From positions 930,001-994,000 of the forward strand of contig NZ_LXWK01000015.1 of NCBI RefSeq assembly GCF_001669775.1: a stretch of 64,000 nt of DNA, written 5' to 3'. The DNA comes from Rheinheimera sp. SA_1 (GTDB lineage: Bacteria > Pseudomonadota > Gammaproteobacteria > Enterobacterales > Alteromonadaceae). Positions 41,090 to 50,054 of the stretch are shown here, piece after piece. A program made the translations under genes and the position numbers. Below the pieces are notes generated by a model. The model was given only the letters and a program-made list of their open reading frames with translations. It made no database searches and was not told the origin of the DNA. Numbering within the stretch: the first letter of the stretch is position 1; each line of letters opens with the position of its first letter.

Positions 41090-42418
41090 TTAAACGGGCA
41101 CTCTTCTCAAATCCAGACTGATCTGGTCAATTTTTTCATTGGTCAGAATGTACCAACGCATCACAAAGGCCACGACAATGGACCCAATTGCCGGATACAG
41201 GCTGAAAGAAATTAAAATGCCTTGTTTAGCGGTATCGGTTTGGGTGACATCGGCCTGATAGCCATAACCCGCCAGCAACCAGCCCGCCGCTGCGCCGCCA
41301 ATGGCGAGGCCTAGCTTGATAAAAAATACAATCGACGAATACACCATGCCGGTGCTGCGCACGCCGGTTTTCCACTGACCGTAATCAACGGTATCGGCCA
41401 TTTTCGCCCACAACAATGGTGTACCGGCGTTAAAAAACAGGTTCCACAGAATAAACAGTGCAAACGCCAGTTCTACCTGGTCGGCTGCCACAAAATAACT
41501 TGCAATACAAAGGGATGCGGCAATCAGCTGAATACCAATGTACAGTTTCACTTTGCAGAACTTCTTCGCCAACGGCTGCGCCACAATACAACCAACAATA
41601 CTGCCGACCATGCCGAGCGTAATAAATAAACTAATGCTGCCTGGTAATTCCAGGTAGTACTTCACATAATAAATCGCCAAGGTGTTACGCAGCACCGAGC
41701 CGGACAGTAAAAACAGCGCCGCGACCGAAAGTACCCGCCATTGATCATTCTGCCACAGCATTTTGAAATCATTTTTCATACTGCCTTGCGCCGCAGCAGG
41801 TGGTTGCACCCGTTCTTTCGTGCCGTAAAAACACGCCAGAAACATCCCAACGCCTAAAATACTCATCGCCAAAATCGTCAGCTGATAACCTTTGGCTTTA
41901 TCGCCGGCACCAAAATACTCCACCAGCGGTAAGGTACAAGCCGACACCAGCACGCCACCGAGCATCGCAAACACAAAGCGGTAAGACTGCACCGACACCC
42001 GCTCTTTTGGATCGGCCGTTAACACACCACCCAAAGCACAATATGGAATATTGATTGCTGTATACACCATCATCAACAAGGTATAAGTGATAAAGGCGTA
42101 CCACATTTTACCGTTTTCAGAAAAATCCGGTGTGGTAAACGCCAGCACGCTAATCAGGCCAAACGGTAAGGCAAACCACAACAAATAAGGCCGGAATTTA
42201 CCGTGTTTACTGTTGGTGCGATCGGCAATAGCCCCCATCAACGGATCAGTAATCGCATCAATCACCCGCACCGCTAAAAACATGGTGCCGACAAAAGCCG
42301 GTGAAATGCCGAAGATATCAGTGTAAAAAAATGTCAAAAACAACATCACAGTTTGAAACACTATATTGCTGGCGGTATCGCCCAGCCCATAGGCAATTTT
42401 TTCTCTTACACTGACCAT
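41090..42418 (-). CDS. GPH-family sugar:cation symporter 2
   Basis: The 442-residue protein has 12 predicted membrane helices and the family blocks REKIAYGLGDTASNIVFQ, FFYTDIFGISPAFVGTMFL and DAITDPLMGAIADRTNSKHGKFRPY. It is a paralogue of symporter 1 at 22027. The start is at ATG 42418 (or 42421), both just after AGGGG; an upstream ATG at 42442 places the ribosome-binding site inside the gene. It lies between GH1 and LacI and probably imports cellobiose or another beta-glucoside for GH1. Repeat element B lies between it and GH1. Confidence 0.92.
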   Translation of the reverse strand: MVSVREKIAYGLGDTASNIVFQTVMLFLTFFYTDIFGISPAFVGTMFLAVRVIDAITDPLMGAIADRTNSKHGKFRPYLLWFALPFGLISVLAFTTPDFSENGKMWYAFITYTLLMMVYTAINIPYCALGGVLTADPKERVSVQSYRFVFAMLGGVLVSACTLPLVEYFGAGDKAKGYQLTILAMSILGVGMFLACFYGTKERVQPPAAAQGSMKNDFKMLWQNDQWRVLSVAALFLLSGSVLRNTLAIYYVKYYLELPGSISLFITLGMVGSIVGCIVAQPLAKKFCKVKLYIGIQLIAASLCIASYFVAADQVELAFALFILWNLFFNAGTPLLWAKMADTVDYGQWKTGVRSTGMVYSSIVFFIKLGLAIGGAAAGWLLAGYGYQADVTQTDTAKQGILISFSLYPAIGSIVVAFVMRWYILTNEKIDQISLDLRRVPV

Positions 42419-42495
42419 CATCTTCCCCTGCTTTAACGCCATTTATCATTGTTGTTTTTAGTTTTTTTAGTAGCTTTTTATTATTTTTTGCAGAC

Positions 42496-42653
42496 TATAC
42501 CCAAAATCATTGAAGATGCGGGTAGGCGGCATCTGAGCGTATCTGGAACGCCAGTCCGACCCAGAGCATAGCAGTCTATGTGACTGGGCCGGGCTGGCGC
42601 ACCAGTTCGCGAAGGCTGCCAACAACCCCGCATCTTCAAGGATGACGGGTATA
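42496..42653 (+). repeat. TATACCC/GGGTATA palindromic repeat, copy B
   Basis: This 158-bp imperfect palindrome starts TATACCCAAAATCATTGAAG and ends CTTCAAGGATGACGGGTATA. It has the core AGCATAGCAGTCTATG followed by TGACTGGG. It is about 30 bp longer than copies A and C in the central arms. Its last 18 bases overlap the 3' end of the GH1 gene and supply its stop codon. It lies inside an operon, so its transcript would fold into a long hairpin between GH1 and the symporter. Confidence 0.88.
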
Positions 42654-43982
42654 GCTGCGGCTGTTGATTAAGTCGCGATACGCCAGACCACTTTGTTTAA
42701 TCACGCGCTGCTGACTTTGATAATCGACATACACAATACCAAAACGTTTTAAATAACCTTCAGCCCATTCAAAATTGTCCATCAGACTCCAGGCGAAATA
42801 ACCATCGACCTTGACACCCTGGCGGATAGCGGAATCCAGTGCCAGCAGATGTTGCTGGTAATAACTGACCCGGTCAAGGTCTTGAACCTGACTTTGCACC
42901 AGTTTGTCATCCATCGCCGCACCATTTTCGGTGATGTAAATTGGTGGCAGCGTATAAAGCTGATGCAAAGAAACTAATAAATCAGTGAAGGCCTGCGGAT
43001 AAATTTCCCAGCCAATATCGGTTTTTGGCGCATCAACCATATCGACAGGGGCAAATCCGTTTTCAGCACAAGCCTGATAGACGGTGCGGGTATAAAAATT
43101 CACCCCCATAAAATCCAGCGGTGTGCTGATAATGGCAAAATCGCCATCATGGATAGTGGGTTTATCACTATCCGCCAGCAAGGCAAAACTATCCGGATAA
43201 CAACCATCCAGCACCGGTTTGATATACCACTGATTAAAATAGTCGTCCGCCAGCTGCGCTGCAGCAATATCGGCCGGATCGTCACTCTGCGCGTAACAAG
43301 GAGTGAAGTTCAGCACCAGGCCATTCATGGTGTGCGGGCTGTTTTGCTGCAGTACACGTAGCGCCAGGCCGTGCGCTAACAACAAATGATGCGCCGATTG
43401 CCGGCCACCGGCTTTACTGCGTAGGCCAGGTGCATGAATGCCGGCTTCATAGCCTAAATATGAACTGCAAAATGGCTCGTTTAAGGTGGCGTAGGAATAC
43501 ACTCTGTCGCCAAAAGCGCGGCTGATTTTGTCGGCATAATCAGCAAATAGATAGGCGGTTTCACGATTGAGCCAACCGCCGTTATCTTCTATATGTTGCG
43601 GTAAATCCCAATGATACAAAGTGACAAATGCTTTGATTTGATTTGCTTTCAGTTCATCAAGTAATTGAATATAAAAATCAACACCTTCGGCATTTAAACT
43701 GCCGTCCTGATGCATCACCCGCGGCCAGGAAATCGATAATCGGTAAGCGTCGACACCCAGTGATTTAATCAGTTGCACGTCTTCACGCCATAACCGCAAA
43801 TGGTCGCAGGCAACCAGACCATCTGAGCCATCGCGGATCTTGCCAGGCGTGGCACAAAAAGTATCCCAGATACAAGGCAAACGGCTGTCCGCACCGCCTT
43901 CAATCTGAAAGGACGCTGTGGCCACCCCAAACAAAAACTGGTGGGTGTTTAGCTTTGAATCTATTGGTAATTCAATTTTCAT
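42636..43982 (-). CDS. GH1 beta-glucosidase
   Basis: The 448-residue cytosolic enzyme has the GH1 opening FLFGVATASFQIEGG, the acid/base Glu in YATLNEPF (Glu169), the nucleophile in YITENGAA (Glu352) and the sugar-binding WSLMDNFEWAEGY. It would hydrolyse cellobiose and similar beta-glucosides to glucose. The natural C-terminus appears to be near YRDLINSR. The last five residues (YTRHP) and the stop codon come from repeat element B. It is the first gene of the GH1-symporter-LacI operon and has a LacI-type operator 75-88 bp upstream. Confidence 0.95.
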   Translation of the reverse strand: MKIELPIDSKLNTHQFLFGVATASFQIEGGADSRLPCIWDTFCATPGKIRDGSDGLVACDHLRLWREDVQLIKSLGVDAYRLSISWPRVMHQDGSLNAEGVDFYIQLLDELKANQIKAFVTLYHWDLPQHIEDNGGWLNRETAYLFADYADKISRAFGDRVYSYATLNEPFCSSYLGYEAGIHAPGLRSKAGGRQSAHHLLLAHGLALRVLQQNSPHTMNGLVLNFTPCYAQSDDPADIAAAQLADDYFNQWYIKPVLDGCYPDSFALLADSDKPTIHDGDFAIISTPLDFMGVNFYTRTVYQACAENGFAPVDMVDAPKTDIGWEIYPQAFTDLLVSLHQLYTLPPIYITENGAAMDDKLVQSQVQDLDRVSYYQQHLLALDSAIRQGVKVDGYFAWSLMDNFEWAEGYLKRFGIVYVDYQSQQRVIKQSGLAYRDLINSRSYTRHP

Positions 43983-44056
43983 AAGTTCACTTCGGCTCTT
44001 TTAAAATCTGCACTGGTCAATTGCTTGCACTGAAATTTGTTCTTTTTTAACACAAC

Positions 44057-44111
44057 TGTAAGCGCTTTCAAAGTGTTTCAGCAGTGTAGTTTGCATGCAG
44101 GTGATGATCAA
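44057..44111 (-). promoter_or_regulatory. GH1 operon promoter with LacI-type operator
   Basis: On the minus strand TTGATC (44106-44111), a 17-bp spacer and TACACT (44083-44088) make a candidate sigma-70 promoter. Twelve bases further on comes the palindrome TGAAAGCGCTTACA (plus strand TGTAAGCGCTTTCA, 44057-44070), which covers or closely follows the transcription start. A promoter here would let GH1, symporter and LacI be expressed separately from the halogenase genes upstream. Confidence 0.75.
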
Positions 44112-44129
44112 TCATCCGCTACCCCTTGT

Positions 44130-44861
44130 TCAGGCTAAAAAGTTGATAAATATATTGGCGGTCAACCGACCTTTGCTGATGGAAGCTGCAATATCGGTCG
44201 CCGGATTAACCAGGCTGGAATGTAGTAAATTCCCAGGATATATGACCAAACGGTTTTGCCGGTATTCGAGCTTTTGGTATAACTCAAAATGATCGTTGGT
44301 TTCGATACAATAACCTTGTCGCGGTGCGCCAAAGCGGGCTAAATGCTGCTCGGCTGCCTGAAAATACCCGGACTGAGTGGCCGCAGTGATTTTTTCAAAT
44401 CCGGTCGGCCGATGGCGAAACAAGCCGGTGCCACCATGGGGCTCCGGACTCAAATAATGCAGCAGCGCAAAATAATACGGATCAGTGCTGTCAAAATGCG
44501 GTAAACATTGCAGTGGTTTTAAATCCTGTTCTGCAGTGGTGATCAACGAATAATAAATATCCTGCGGCTTGAGTCGTCGCTCGCGCGGCACCTGATAGAC
44601 CTGGTAAATCAGCTGATACACCGCATCCAGCACTGCAATCACATAAGGCCGCGGCAACATCGCCCGCACGCCGGGGTAATAAGAATGCGCGTCGGTCTGA
44701 AAATCAGCGCTAGAAGCATCCGCCAGCAATACCGACAGATCCGCAGCCAGATCATCAATGATCAATATCGGCGTTTGCTGCGCGCCGACATAAATCAACT
44801 GCGGTTTTAGAGCGGTATTGATCGCAAAAGCGCGCGCTGCATCACTCGCAAAATCGGTCAT
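44130..44861 (-). CDS. DUF6445-type 2-oxoglutarate/iron oxygenase-like protein
   Basis: The 243-residue protein has a double-stranded beta-helix pattern: CLPHFDSTDPYYFALLHYLS supplies an H-x-D, GGTGLFRHRPTGFE forms the middle strands, and RLVIYPGNLLHSSLV supplies the distal His. This fits the DUF6445 proteins found beside flavin-dependent halogenases and SapC in TonB-receptor clusters. Its substrate is unknown. Its start lies three bases after the stop of halogenase 1, so the genes form one operon. Confidence 0.78.
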   Translation of the reverse strand: MTDFASDAARAFAINTALKPQLIYVGAQQTPILIIDDLAADLSVLLADASSADFQTDAHSYYPGVRAMLPRPYVIAVLDAVYQLIYQVYQVPRERRLKPQDIYYSLITTAEQDLKPLQCLPHFDSTDPYYFALLHYLSPEPHGGTGLFRHRPTGFEKITAATQSGYFQAAEQHLARFGAPRQGYCIETNDHFELYQKLEYRQNRLVIYPGNLLHSSLVNPATDIAASISKGRLTANIFINFLA

Positions 44862-44864
44862 GAC

Positions 44865-46385
44865 TCAGACAATCGCCGACTTACAGTAATACTGCAAAAA
44901 CTCTTGATGCGTTGGGAAATTCTGCACCGTTTTCTGCACATTAGCGGCAATGGTGCCAAGGAAATCCGTTAGTTCACCATCGCTCATCGCATCGACAATC
45001 GGGTGATATTGCGCCGGTAAAATCCCTTGACCCATCATCACCTGGATCCAGGAGCTTTCGCCAAATAGCTCCTGCGCAAACTTATACACTTTGCCCGATT
45101 GCGCGAATAAATCCATCCGATGCGTCAACGATTCAGGCACCGCCATATCGCGGCAATAACGCCAGAATTTGCTGTCGTCGCGCTGGGTGGCTTTGTAATG
45201 CAAAATAATAAAGTCGCGGATATTGTGCATTTCAATCTGCGTTTGTTTATTAAATTCATCCACTTCCGCAGTTTGAATGCCGTTGGATGGAAACATCTGC
45301 AACAAGCGCACAATGCTGCGCTGAATAAGGTGAATACTGGTCGATTCCAGCGGTTCTAAAAAGCCACTGGATAAACCAATGGCGATACAGTTTTTATTCC
45401 AGTGCTGGTGGCGGGTGCCGGTGCGAAATTTAATCACCCGCGGTTCAATCAACCGTTCCCCTTCAATATTTGCCAGCAACAAAGCTTTGGCTTCATCATC
45501 GCTCATAAATTTGCTGCAAAACACCATGCCATTACCTACGCGGCTTTGCAGTGGAATTTTCCACTGCCAGCCCGACGGATGGGCGATTGCGCGGGTATAA
45601 GCGACTGGCGATTCAGTGGTTTTAGTTTGCACGGCAATGGCGCTGTCGCAGGGTAAAAAGTGGCTCCAGTCTTCGAAACCGGTATTCAGGGTTTGTTCGA
45701 TCAATAAGGCCCGAAAGCCGGTGCAATCGATAAATAAATCCCCTTCAATCAGCTCGCCTGACATCAGCTTCAACGCACTGATGTGGCCGTCAGCATGTTG
45801 CTGTACTTCGGAAATTTTACCTTCTACCCGCTTCAGACCATGTTGCTCGGCCAGCTTGCGCAGATATTTGGCATAAATCGTCGCATCCATATGATAAGCA
45901 TGGTTTAAATCCTGATTCGGTAACACCGCAAACCGGCCTTGGCGTGCCGCCAGATGTTCCACACAATAATCGCCAATCTCGCGGGCGATGCCACGTTGCT
46001 GTGCTTTGCTCCAAAAATGCTGAAAACCACAGGCCCAACAATCTTTGCCAAGAAAACCAAAGGAGTGCAGATACTTCTGATCGCGTTGCAGCCAGTTTTC
46101 AAACATGATCCCCAGCTTAAAAGTAGCGTTGGTAGCGGCCATAAACTCCTGCTCATTGATGCCGAGCAAGCGGTGGAAAATATGCAAGGTTGGAATGGTG
46201 GCTTCACCGACGCCAACAGTGCCGATTTCATCCGATTCCACCAGCACCACTTCCAGGTTTTTCCCCAGCAGTTTGCTAATGGCCGCACCGGTCATCCAGC
46301 CCGCAGTGCCACCACCGGCGATCACTACTTTTTTAATCGGCCTTTGCGTGTCACTCGCTGCGGCACTGAAATTGACCTGTTGCAT
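44865..46385 (-). CDS. Flavin-dependent tryptophan-halogenase-family protein 1
   Basis: The 506-residue protein has the FAD-binding VIAGGGTAGWMTGAAISKLLG, the halogenase motif WxWxIP (GWQWKIPLQSRVGNG) and a conserved Lys in ATFKLGIMFENW, the position that forms the haloamine in PrnA-type enzymes. SGFLEPLESTSIHLI provides the active-site Glu and Ser. It should need FADH2 from a reductase not present here. Similar enzymes in TonB-receptor/SapC clusters have no proven substrate. It lies about 20 bp after the cupin gene and 3 bp before the DUF6445 gene. Confidence 0.9.
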   Translation of the reverse strand: MQQVNFSAAASDTQRPIKKVVIAGGGTAGWMTGAAISKLLGKNLEVVLVESDEIGTVGVGEATIPTLHIFHRLLGINEQEFMAATNATFKLGIMFENWLQRDQKYLHSFGFLGKDCWACGFQHFWSKAQQRGIAREIGDYCVEHLAARQGRFAVLPNQDLNHAYHMDATIYAKYLRKLAEQHGLKRVEGKISEVQQHADGHISALKLMSGELIEGDLFIDCTGFRALLIEQTLNTGFEDWSHFLPCDSAIAVQTKTTESPVAYTRAIAHPSGWQWKIPLQSRVGNGMVFCSKFMSDDEAKALLLANIEGERLIEPRVIKFRTGTRHQHWNKNCIAIGLSSGFLEPLESTSIHLIQRSIVRLLQMFPSNGIQTAEVDEFNKQTQIEMHNIRDFIILHYKATQRDDSKFWRYCRDMAVPESLTHRMDLFAQSGKVYKFAQELFGESSWIQVMMGQGILPAQYHPIVDAMSDGELTDFLGTIAANVQKTVQNFPTHQEFLQYYCKSAIV

Positions 46386-46406
46386 GGTTGTCCCCTTGTT
46401 TTTAGG

Positions 46407-47465
46407 CTAACGCTTTAATTTATTCTGTAAATCGGCCCGCAGTTGCCGGGCGCTAAGTTCATCCAGCGGTTTTTGCAGCATGCCTTTGGCAGCTTCAGGC
46501 ATCGCTGGCTCTGGTGCATCTTCGTGTTCAAAAATGTAATAGTTAAACAGTGCTTGCCAGGCTTGGCGCTGTGCTTTAGGTAAACTGCGCAGGCTTAACA
46601 TACTATGCAACAAGGCATTGGTTGGCCGCCCCAAATAAGCCGGACTATCGCGCCACCAATGACTGACCAGAATATTCAGCGCGTCGTGCCCCTGCACGTG
46701 GTGCCACCACATACTCGGGATAAACAGCACATCGCCCGGTGCTAATGCAGCAATCGACGCCGCTTGTTGCGCCTTGGCAAATCGTGGAAATTGGTCTAAA
46801 TCCGGGTTCAAAAAATCGACCAGACTGATGTCCTGGCCACCAGGTGCAAACTCCATCGGCCCTGGGTATAAATTCTCGATTTGCTCTGGCGGCAATAAAG
46901 TAAAAGTCCGATGTCCGACCACGTTACAAGCCAGGTTTTGTGGAAAATCAAAATGCGCCGGGATCCGCGCCTGATTGCCAAGCCAGACGCTGGTCAGCGG
47001 CTGCAACAATAAGTGTGCCAAACTATTGTGCTCAGCGAGCCCGGTAAACCAGCGGTGAATTTCGGTTGAGCCCATATACCAGATAGATGCAGGCTTCCCG
47101 GCCGCTTGCTGCTCTGCGCTTTGCTGTAATTGTTTGAACAACAGCGGCAACGGTATTTTGCCCGCCTGATAGTTAAAGCCAGAAAAGTCCGCATTATAGA
47201 ACACCCGCCCCTGCGTTTCCGGCGCCAGCTGACAGACACTGACCGGCTCGCCCTGCTCAAACTGCAGCAAATAATCGGCAGCAGCGGCGTCAGACACCAG
47301 CCCGGCTTGCACCAGCGGCCAGTTCAGACATAAACCTTTTAGAATCAGCGGCGTGGTGCGGTTTTGCAGCAGGTTTTGCAATTCAGGTAACAGCGCCGCA
47401 CTATCGGTTGCATCGATAGATTCGACTGCAGGCGCCTGTTGTTGCCACAAAGCCAGCCCTTGCAT
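46407..47465 (-). CDS. JmjC/cupin-8-like hydroxylase-type protein
   Basis: The 352-residue protein has a cupin-like core with the Fe(II) motif H-x-D in RIPAHFDFPQNLACNVVGHRTFTLLPPEQ and the distal His in DVLFIPSMWWHHVQG. Both belong to the factor-inhibiting-HIF/JmjC-like group, which hydroxylates proteins or other substrates using 2-oxoglutarate. The C-terminal 80 residues are helical. It lies between SapC and halogenase 1, with only a few bases between genes, and is a regular member of these clusters. Its substrate is unknown. Confidence 0.83.
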   Translation of the reverse strand: MQGLALWQQQAPAVESIDATDSAALLPELQNLLQNRTTPLILKGLCLNWPLVQAGLVSDAAAADYLLQFEQGEPVSVCQLAPETQGRVFYNADFSGFNYQAGKIPLPLLFKQLQQSAEQQAAGKPASIWYMGSTEIHRWFTGLAEHNSLAHLLLQPLTSVWLGNQARIPAHFDFPQNLACNVVGHRTFTLLPPEQIENLYPGPMEFAPGGQDISLVDFLNPDLDQFPRFAKAQQAASIAALAPGDVLFIPSMWWHHVQGHDALNILVSHWWRDSPAYLGRPTNALLHSMLSLRSLPKAQRQAWQALFNYYIFEHEDAPEPAMPEAAKGMLQKPLDELSARQLRADLQNKLKR

Positions 47466-47468
47466 GGC

Positions 47469-48206
47469 TTAACCCGCCGCCTGCTGTACCAGCTGATTTT
47501 TCAGCCGTAATAAAGTACGGACATTCGACTGCGACGCCAGCGCCATATAGATCGCCTGCAAATAACCCCGCTGATGTAAAGCGGTCAAAGCTTCAGCCGA
47601 CAGCGCCTTTAACTTGTCTTCGTTGATGGTATAGAACCCAATCATCTGATGTTTGGTACCATCGTCCAGCTGCACATCCAGCGCAAAAGCTTCCAGCAAC
47701 TCCAGCGCCAACAGCTGTTCAACAAACTGCTGACTGTCCTGCAAGCCAAAATGCAAAGTTTCCAACATACCGGCCACTTGTTCCAGATAGGGACTGTTGC
47801 CACCAAAAGGTAAAAACAACGCTTCGCCTTGCTCTTTGCTCACGCGCGGATGCTCGACATCAATATGAATCACTCTTTGCTGATGCTCGACACCATCTTC
47901 GCGCACAGTTTGCCGACCAATCAAGAATGGCAACCGTAGTACAGATAGCGGAATATAACTGTGCTGCCAGTTATTGGTTTGTAAGAACAGGTTTTCCTGA
48001 TGACTAAAGCCAAACAACGCCACTGGAAATAATTTACCGGTCTGTTGATCTTTATGGAAAAAAATCGGGTATTGCGCCTGCACACTGCGAAATTCCAGTG
48101 GAAACGTTGGCGTAAACCATAAGTTGTCGCCGTATGCCGCGCCGCGTGCGGTGATTACTTTTAATGGCTGATGTTCAACACTGTTCAGTAAGGCAATTTT
48201 TGTCAT
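47469..48206 (-). CDS. SapC-family protein
   Basis: The 245-residue protein matches SapC: LNSVEHQPLKVITARGAAYGDNLWFTPTFPLEFRSVQAQYPIFF, then FPVALFGFSHQENLFL, YIPLSVLRLPFLIG and a C-terminal AIYMALASQSNVRTLLRLKN. The family takes its name from a Campylobacter S-layer-associated gene and has no proven activity; here it lacks a signal peptide. It is regularly found between a TonB receptor and halogenase-like genes in sugar-responsive clusters. Confidence 0.88.
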   Translation of the reverse strand: MTKIALLNSVEHQPLKVITARGAAYGDNLWFTPTFPLEFRSVQAQYPIFFHKDQQTGKLFPVALFGFSHQENLFLQTNNWQHSYIPLSVLRLPFLIGRQTVREDGVEHQQRVIHIDVEHPRVSKEQGEALFLPFGGNSPYLEQVAGMLETLHFGLQDSQQFVEQLLALELLEAFALDVQLDDGTKHQMIGFYTINEDKLKALSAEALTALHQRGYLQAIYMALASQSNVRTLLRLKNQLVQQAAG

Positions 48207-48266
48207 CTCAGATCCCTGTCATTTTAATTTTGTTGTAGTTATGATTTTATCTTCGCAATCTTTTGG

Positions 48267-49853
48267 TTAAATCGTCGGTAAACCATGCAGGCGGATTTTC
48301 TGTAATAAACCGCGATTATCATCCAGAGCTTTCTTTAACGTTTGAATTCGTTGGATATTTTCATTAAATAGCTGCTGTGCTTTGCGTTGCAACGAAGGTT
48401 TCTGACTGCCGGATAACTGGGTCTGGAAACCCATCCCATACAATACATACTGATAACTGGCCGCAGGAAATAACACATCGCTGTGGCTAATATCCATGGC
48501 TGAAGGTACCTGATATCGCCACAGCCGTAATGCGTCCTGCAACGACGCTGGTATTGACGACGATTCGCGGTGATCATGCCAATAATCGTGATCCGCCCGC
48601 TGACTCAGCACATAGTGTAATTTCAAAAATTCGATGATCTGCTGCCAGTGCTGCAAAAATGCTTTATTCAGCCGGGCCGCAACAATGTCCATCACAGCGC
48701 GATTGGCCGGTAACTGGCTGCTCAAGGTTTTGGCGGTCCATTCCACCAGCGCCAGAGCAGAAGCTTCCAGTGGCTCGATAAAACCAGCGGCCATGCCAAT
48801 GGCGATGCAGTTATTTTTCCAGCACAAGGCGCGATGGCCAGGCGCTATGCTGAGTTTACGAAATTCGGCGCTATTCGCTGCTGTTTCGCCGAAATCTGCT
48901 GTTAAATAACTGCGTAATTGCTGCTCGGCGGCACTGTCTGAAATGTGTGACGATGAATAAACATGGCCGATGCCACGGCGTGTCGGCAAACCAATATCCC
49001 AAATCCAACCACAGCTTTGGGCAGTGGAATGGGTGCAAGAGGCGATGGGTGCGTCGGCAGTCGGATATGGCATTTGCACCGCCAGCGCACTGTCGTTAAA
49101 CAGCACCTGCTGTTGGCTAATCATTGGCACCTGCAAATGTTCACCAAGCAGTATCGAACGCAGACCGGAGCAATCGATAAACAAATCGCCGGCAATCTCA
49201 CCGTGCTCGCGGGTCGCGACACTTTTAATATCACCATTCACTTGACTATGAATGGTTAACACATGATCGGCGATGTAGCGGACGCCTAATTTTTCAGTGA
49301 TGTGTTTCTGCAGTAACTGACTGAATTTACCTGCATTTAAGTGATAACCATAGTTATTGATAAAGCTGTATTCAGCGGTGGCAATTTGTTTTGGCGCCAA
49401 GCCCAGTTCCGTCAACTGGAATTGCTGGCACACCGCATCGGCAAAAGCGACGTCCTGCTGATGGGGTAACCAAAATGGACACAGATTTAATTCCTGCTGG
49501 CCAATTGGCAAACTAAAGGGGTGTAAGTAGCTGTCCGGTAAAGTGCGATTGGCCGTGGTCTGCCCACGCCAATTGATAAATTTTGAACCTTGTTTAAAGC
49601 TGGCCTCACAACAGAGCAAAAACTCGGTTTCGCTGATGCCGATTTTCTGCAACGTTAGCCGCATTGACGGCCAGGTGCCTTCACCGACACCAATAATAGG
49701 CACATCGGGTGACTCGATCAGGCTAATAGTCAGTTTGGGAATGGCCGCCAGTACACCCTGATCAGCATTATGTTCCGCTGCCAGTAAACCAGCGGTAATC
49801 CAGCCTGCAGCACCGCCGCCGACGATTACAATATTGCGGATTGAGTTGTCCAT
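48267..49853 (-). CDS. Flavin-dependent tryptophan-halogenase-family protein 2
   Basis: The 528-residue protein has NIVIVGGGAAGWITAGLLAA for FAD binding, the conserved Lys in EASFKQGSKFINW and the Glu in AGFIEPLEASALALV. The WxWxIP motif is changed to WxWxIG (CGWIWDIGLPTRRG), and the Ser after the active-site Glu is replaced by Ala-Ser. The altered motif suggests a changed substrate or loss of halogenation. ATG 49853 was chosen because AGGT precedes it; an ATG at 49886 would add 11 residues. It shares only general architecture with halogenase 1. Confidence 0.88.
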   Translation of the reverse strand: MDNSIRNIVIVGGGAAGWITAGLLAAEHNADQGVLAAIPKLTISLIESPDVPIIGVGEGTWPSMRLTLQKIGISETEFLLCCEASFKQGSKFINWRGQTTANRTLPDSYLHPFSLPIGQQELNLCPFWLPHQQDVAFADAVCQQFQLTELGLAPKQIATAEYSFINNYGYHLNAGKFSQLLQKHITEKLGVRYIADHVLTIHSQVNGDIKSVATREHGEIAGDLFIDCSGLRSILLGEHLQVPMISQQQVLFNDSALAVQMPYPTADAPIASCTHSTAQSCGWIWDIGLPTRRGIGHVYSSSHISDSAAEQQLRSYLTADFGETAANSAEFRKLSIAPGHRALCWKNNCIAIGMAAGFIEPLEASALALVEWTAKTLSSQLPANRAVMDIVAARLNKAFLQHWQQIIEFLKLHYVLSQRADHDYWHDHRESSSIPASLQDALRLWRYQVPSAMDISHSDVLFPAASYQYVLYGMGFQTQLSGSQKPSLQRKAQQLFNENIQRIQTLKKALDDNRGLLQKIRLHGLPTI

Positions 49854-49994
49854 CGGATGACCTGTGCCATTGATAAAATGCATCAAAATAATCTACAGCA
49901 TCTGTGTGCAAAGCAACATCTGGGCTGCAGATTAAAGTCATGGCCAGCACCGGCTGACCATGGGCTTTTGCAGTATGTCTGGTGAGAATAGAAC

Positions 49995-50027
49995 CGGACA
50001 ATCAATGGCTAAAGCATTGAGTATCCG
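49995..50027. other. Stem-loop between TonB receptor and halogenase 2
   Basis: CGGACAATCAATG pairs imperfectly with CATTGAGTATCCG around a short loop. It lies 28-60 bp after the receptor's stop codon and has no T-run. It may stabilise the receptor mRNA or reduce read-through into the halogenase genes. Confidence 0.35.
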
Positions 50028-50054
50028 ATCCATTCACACCTTGCGCGCTAATGC

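Noticed and set aside
44095-44292. 65-residue plus-strand frame between GH1 and DUF6445 genes
   Set aside because: It overlaps the GH1 promoter and the 3' end of the DUF6445 gene and has no protein-like features.
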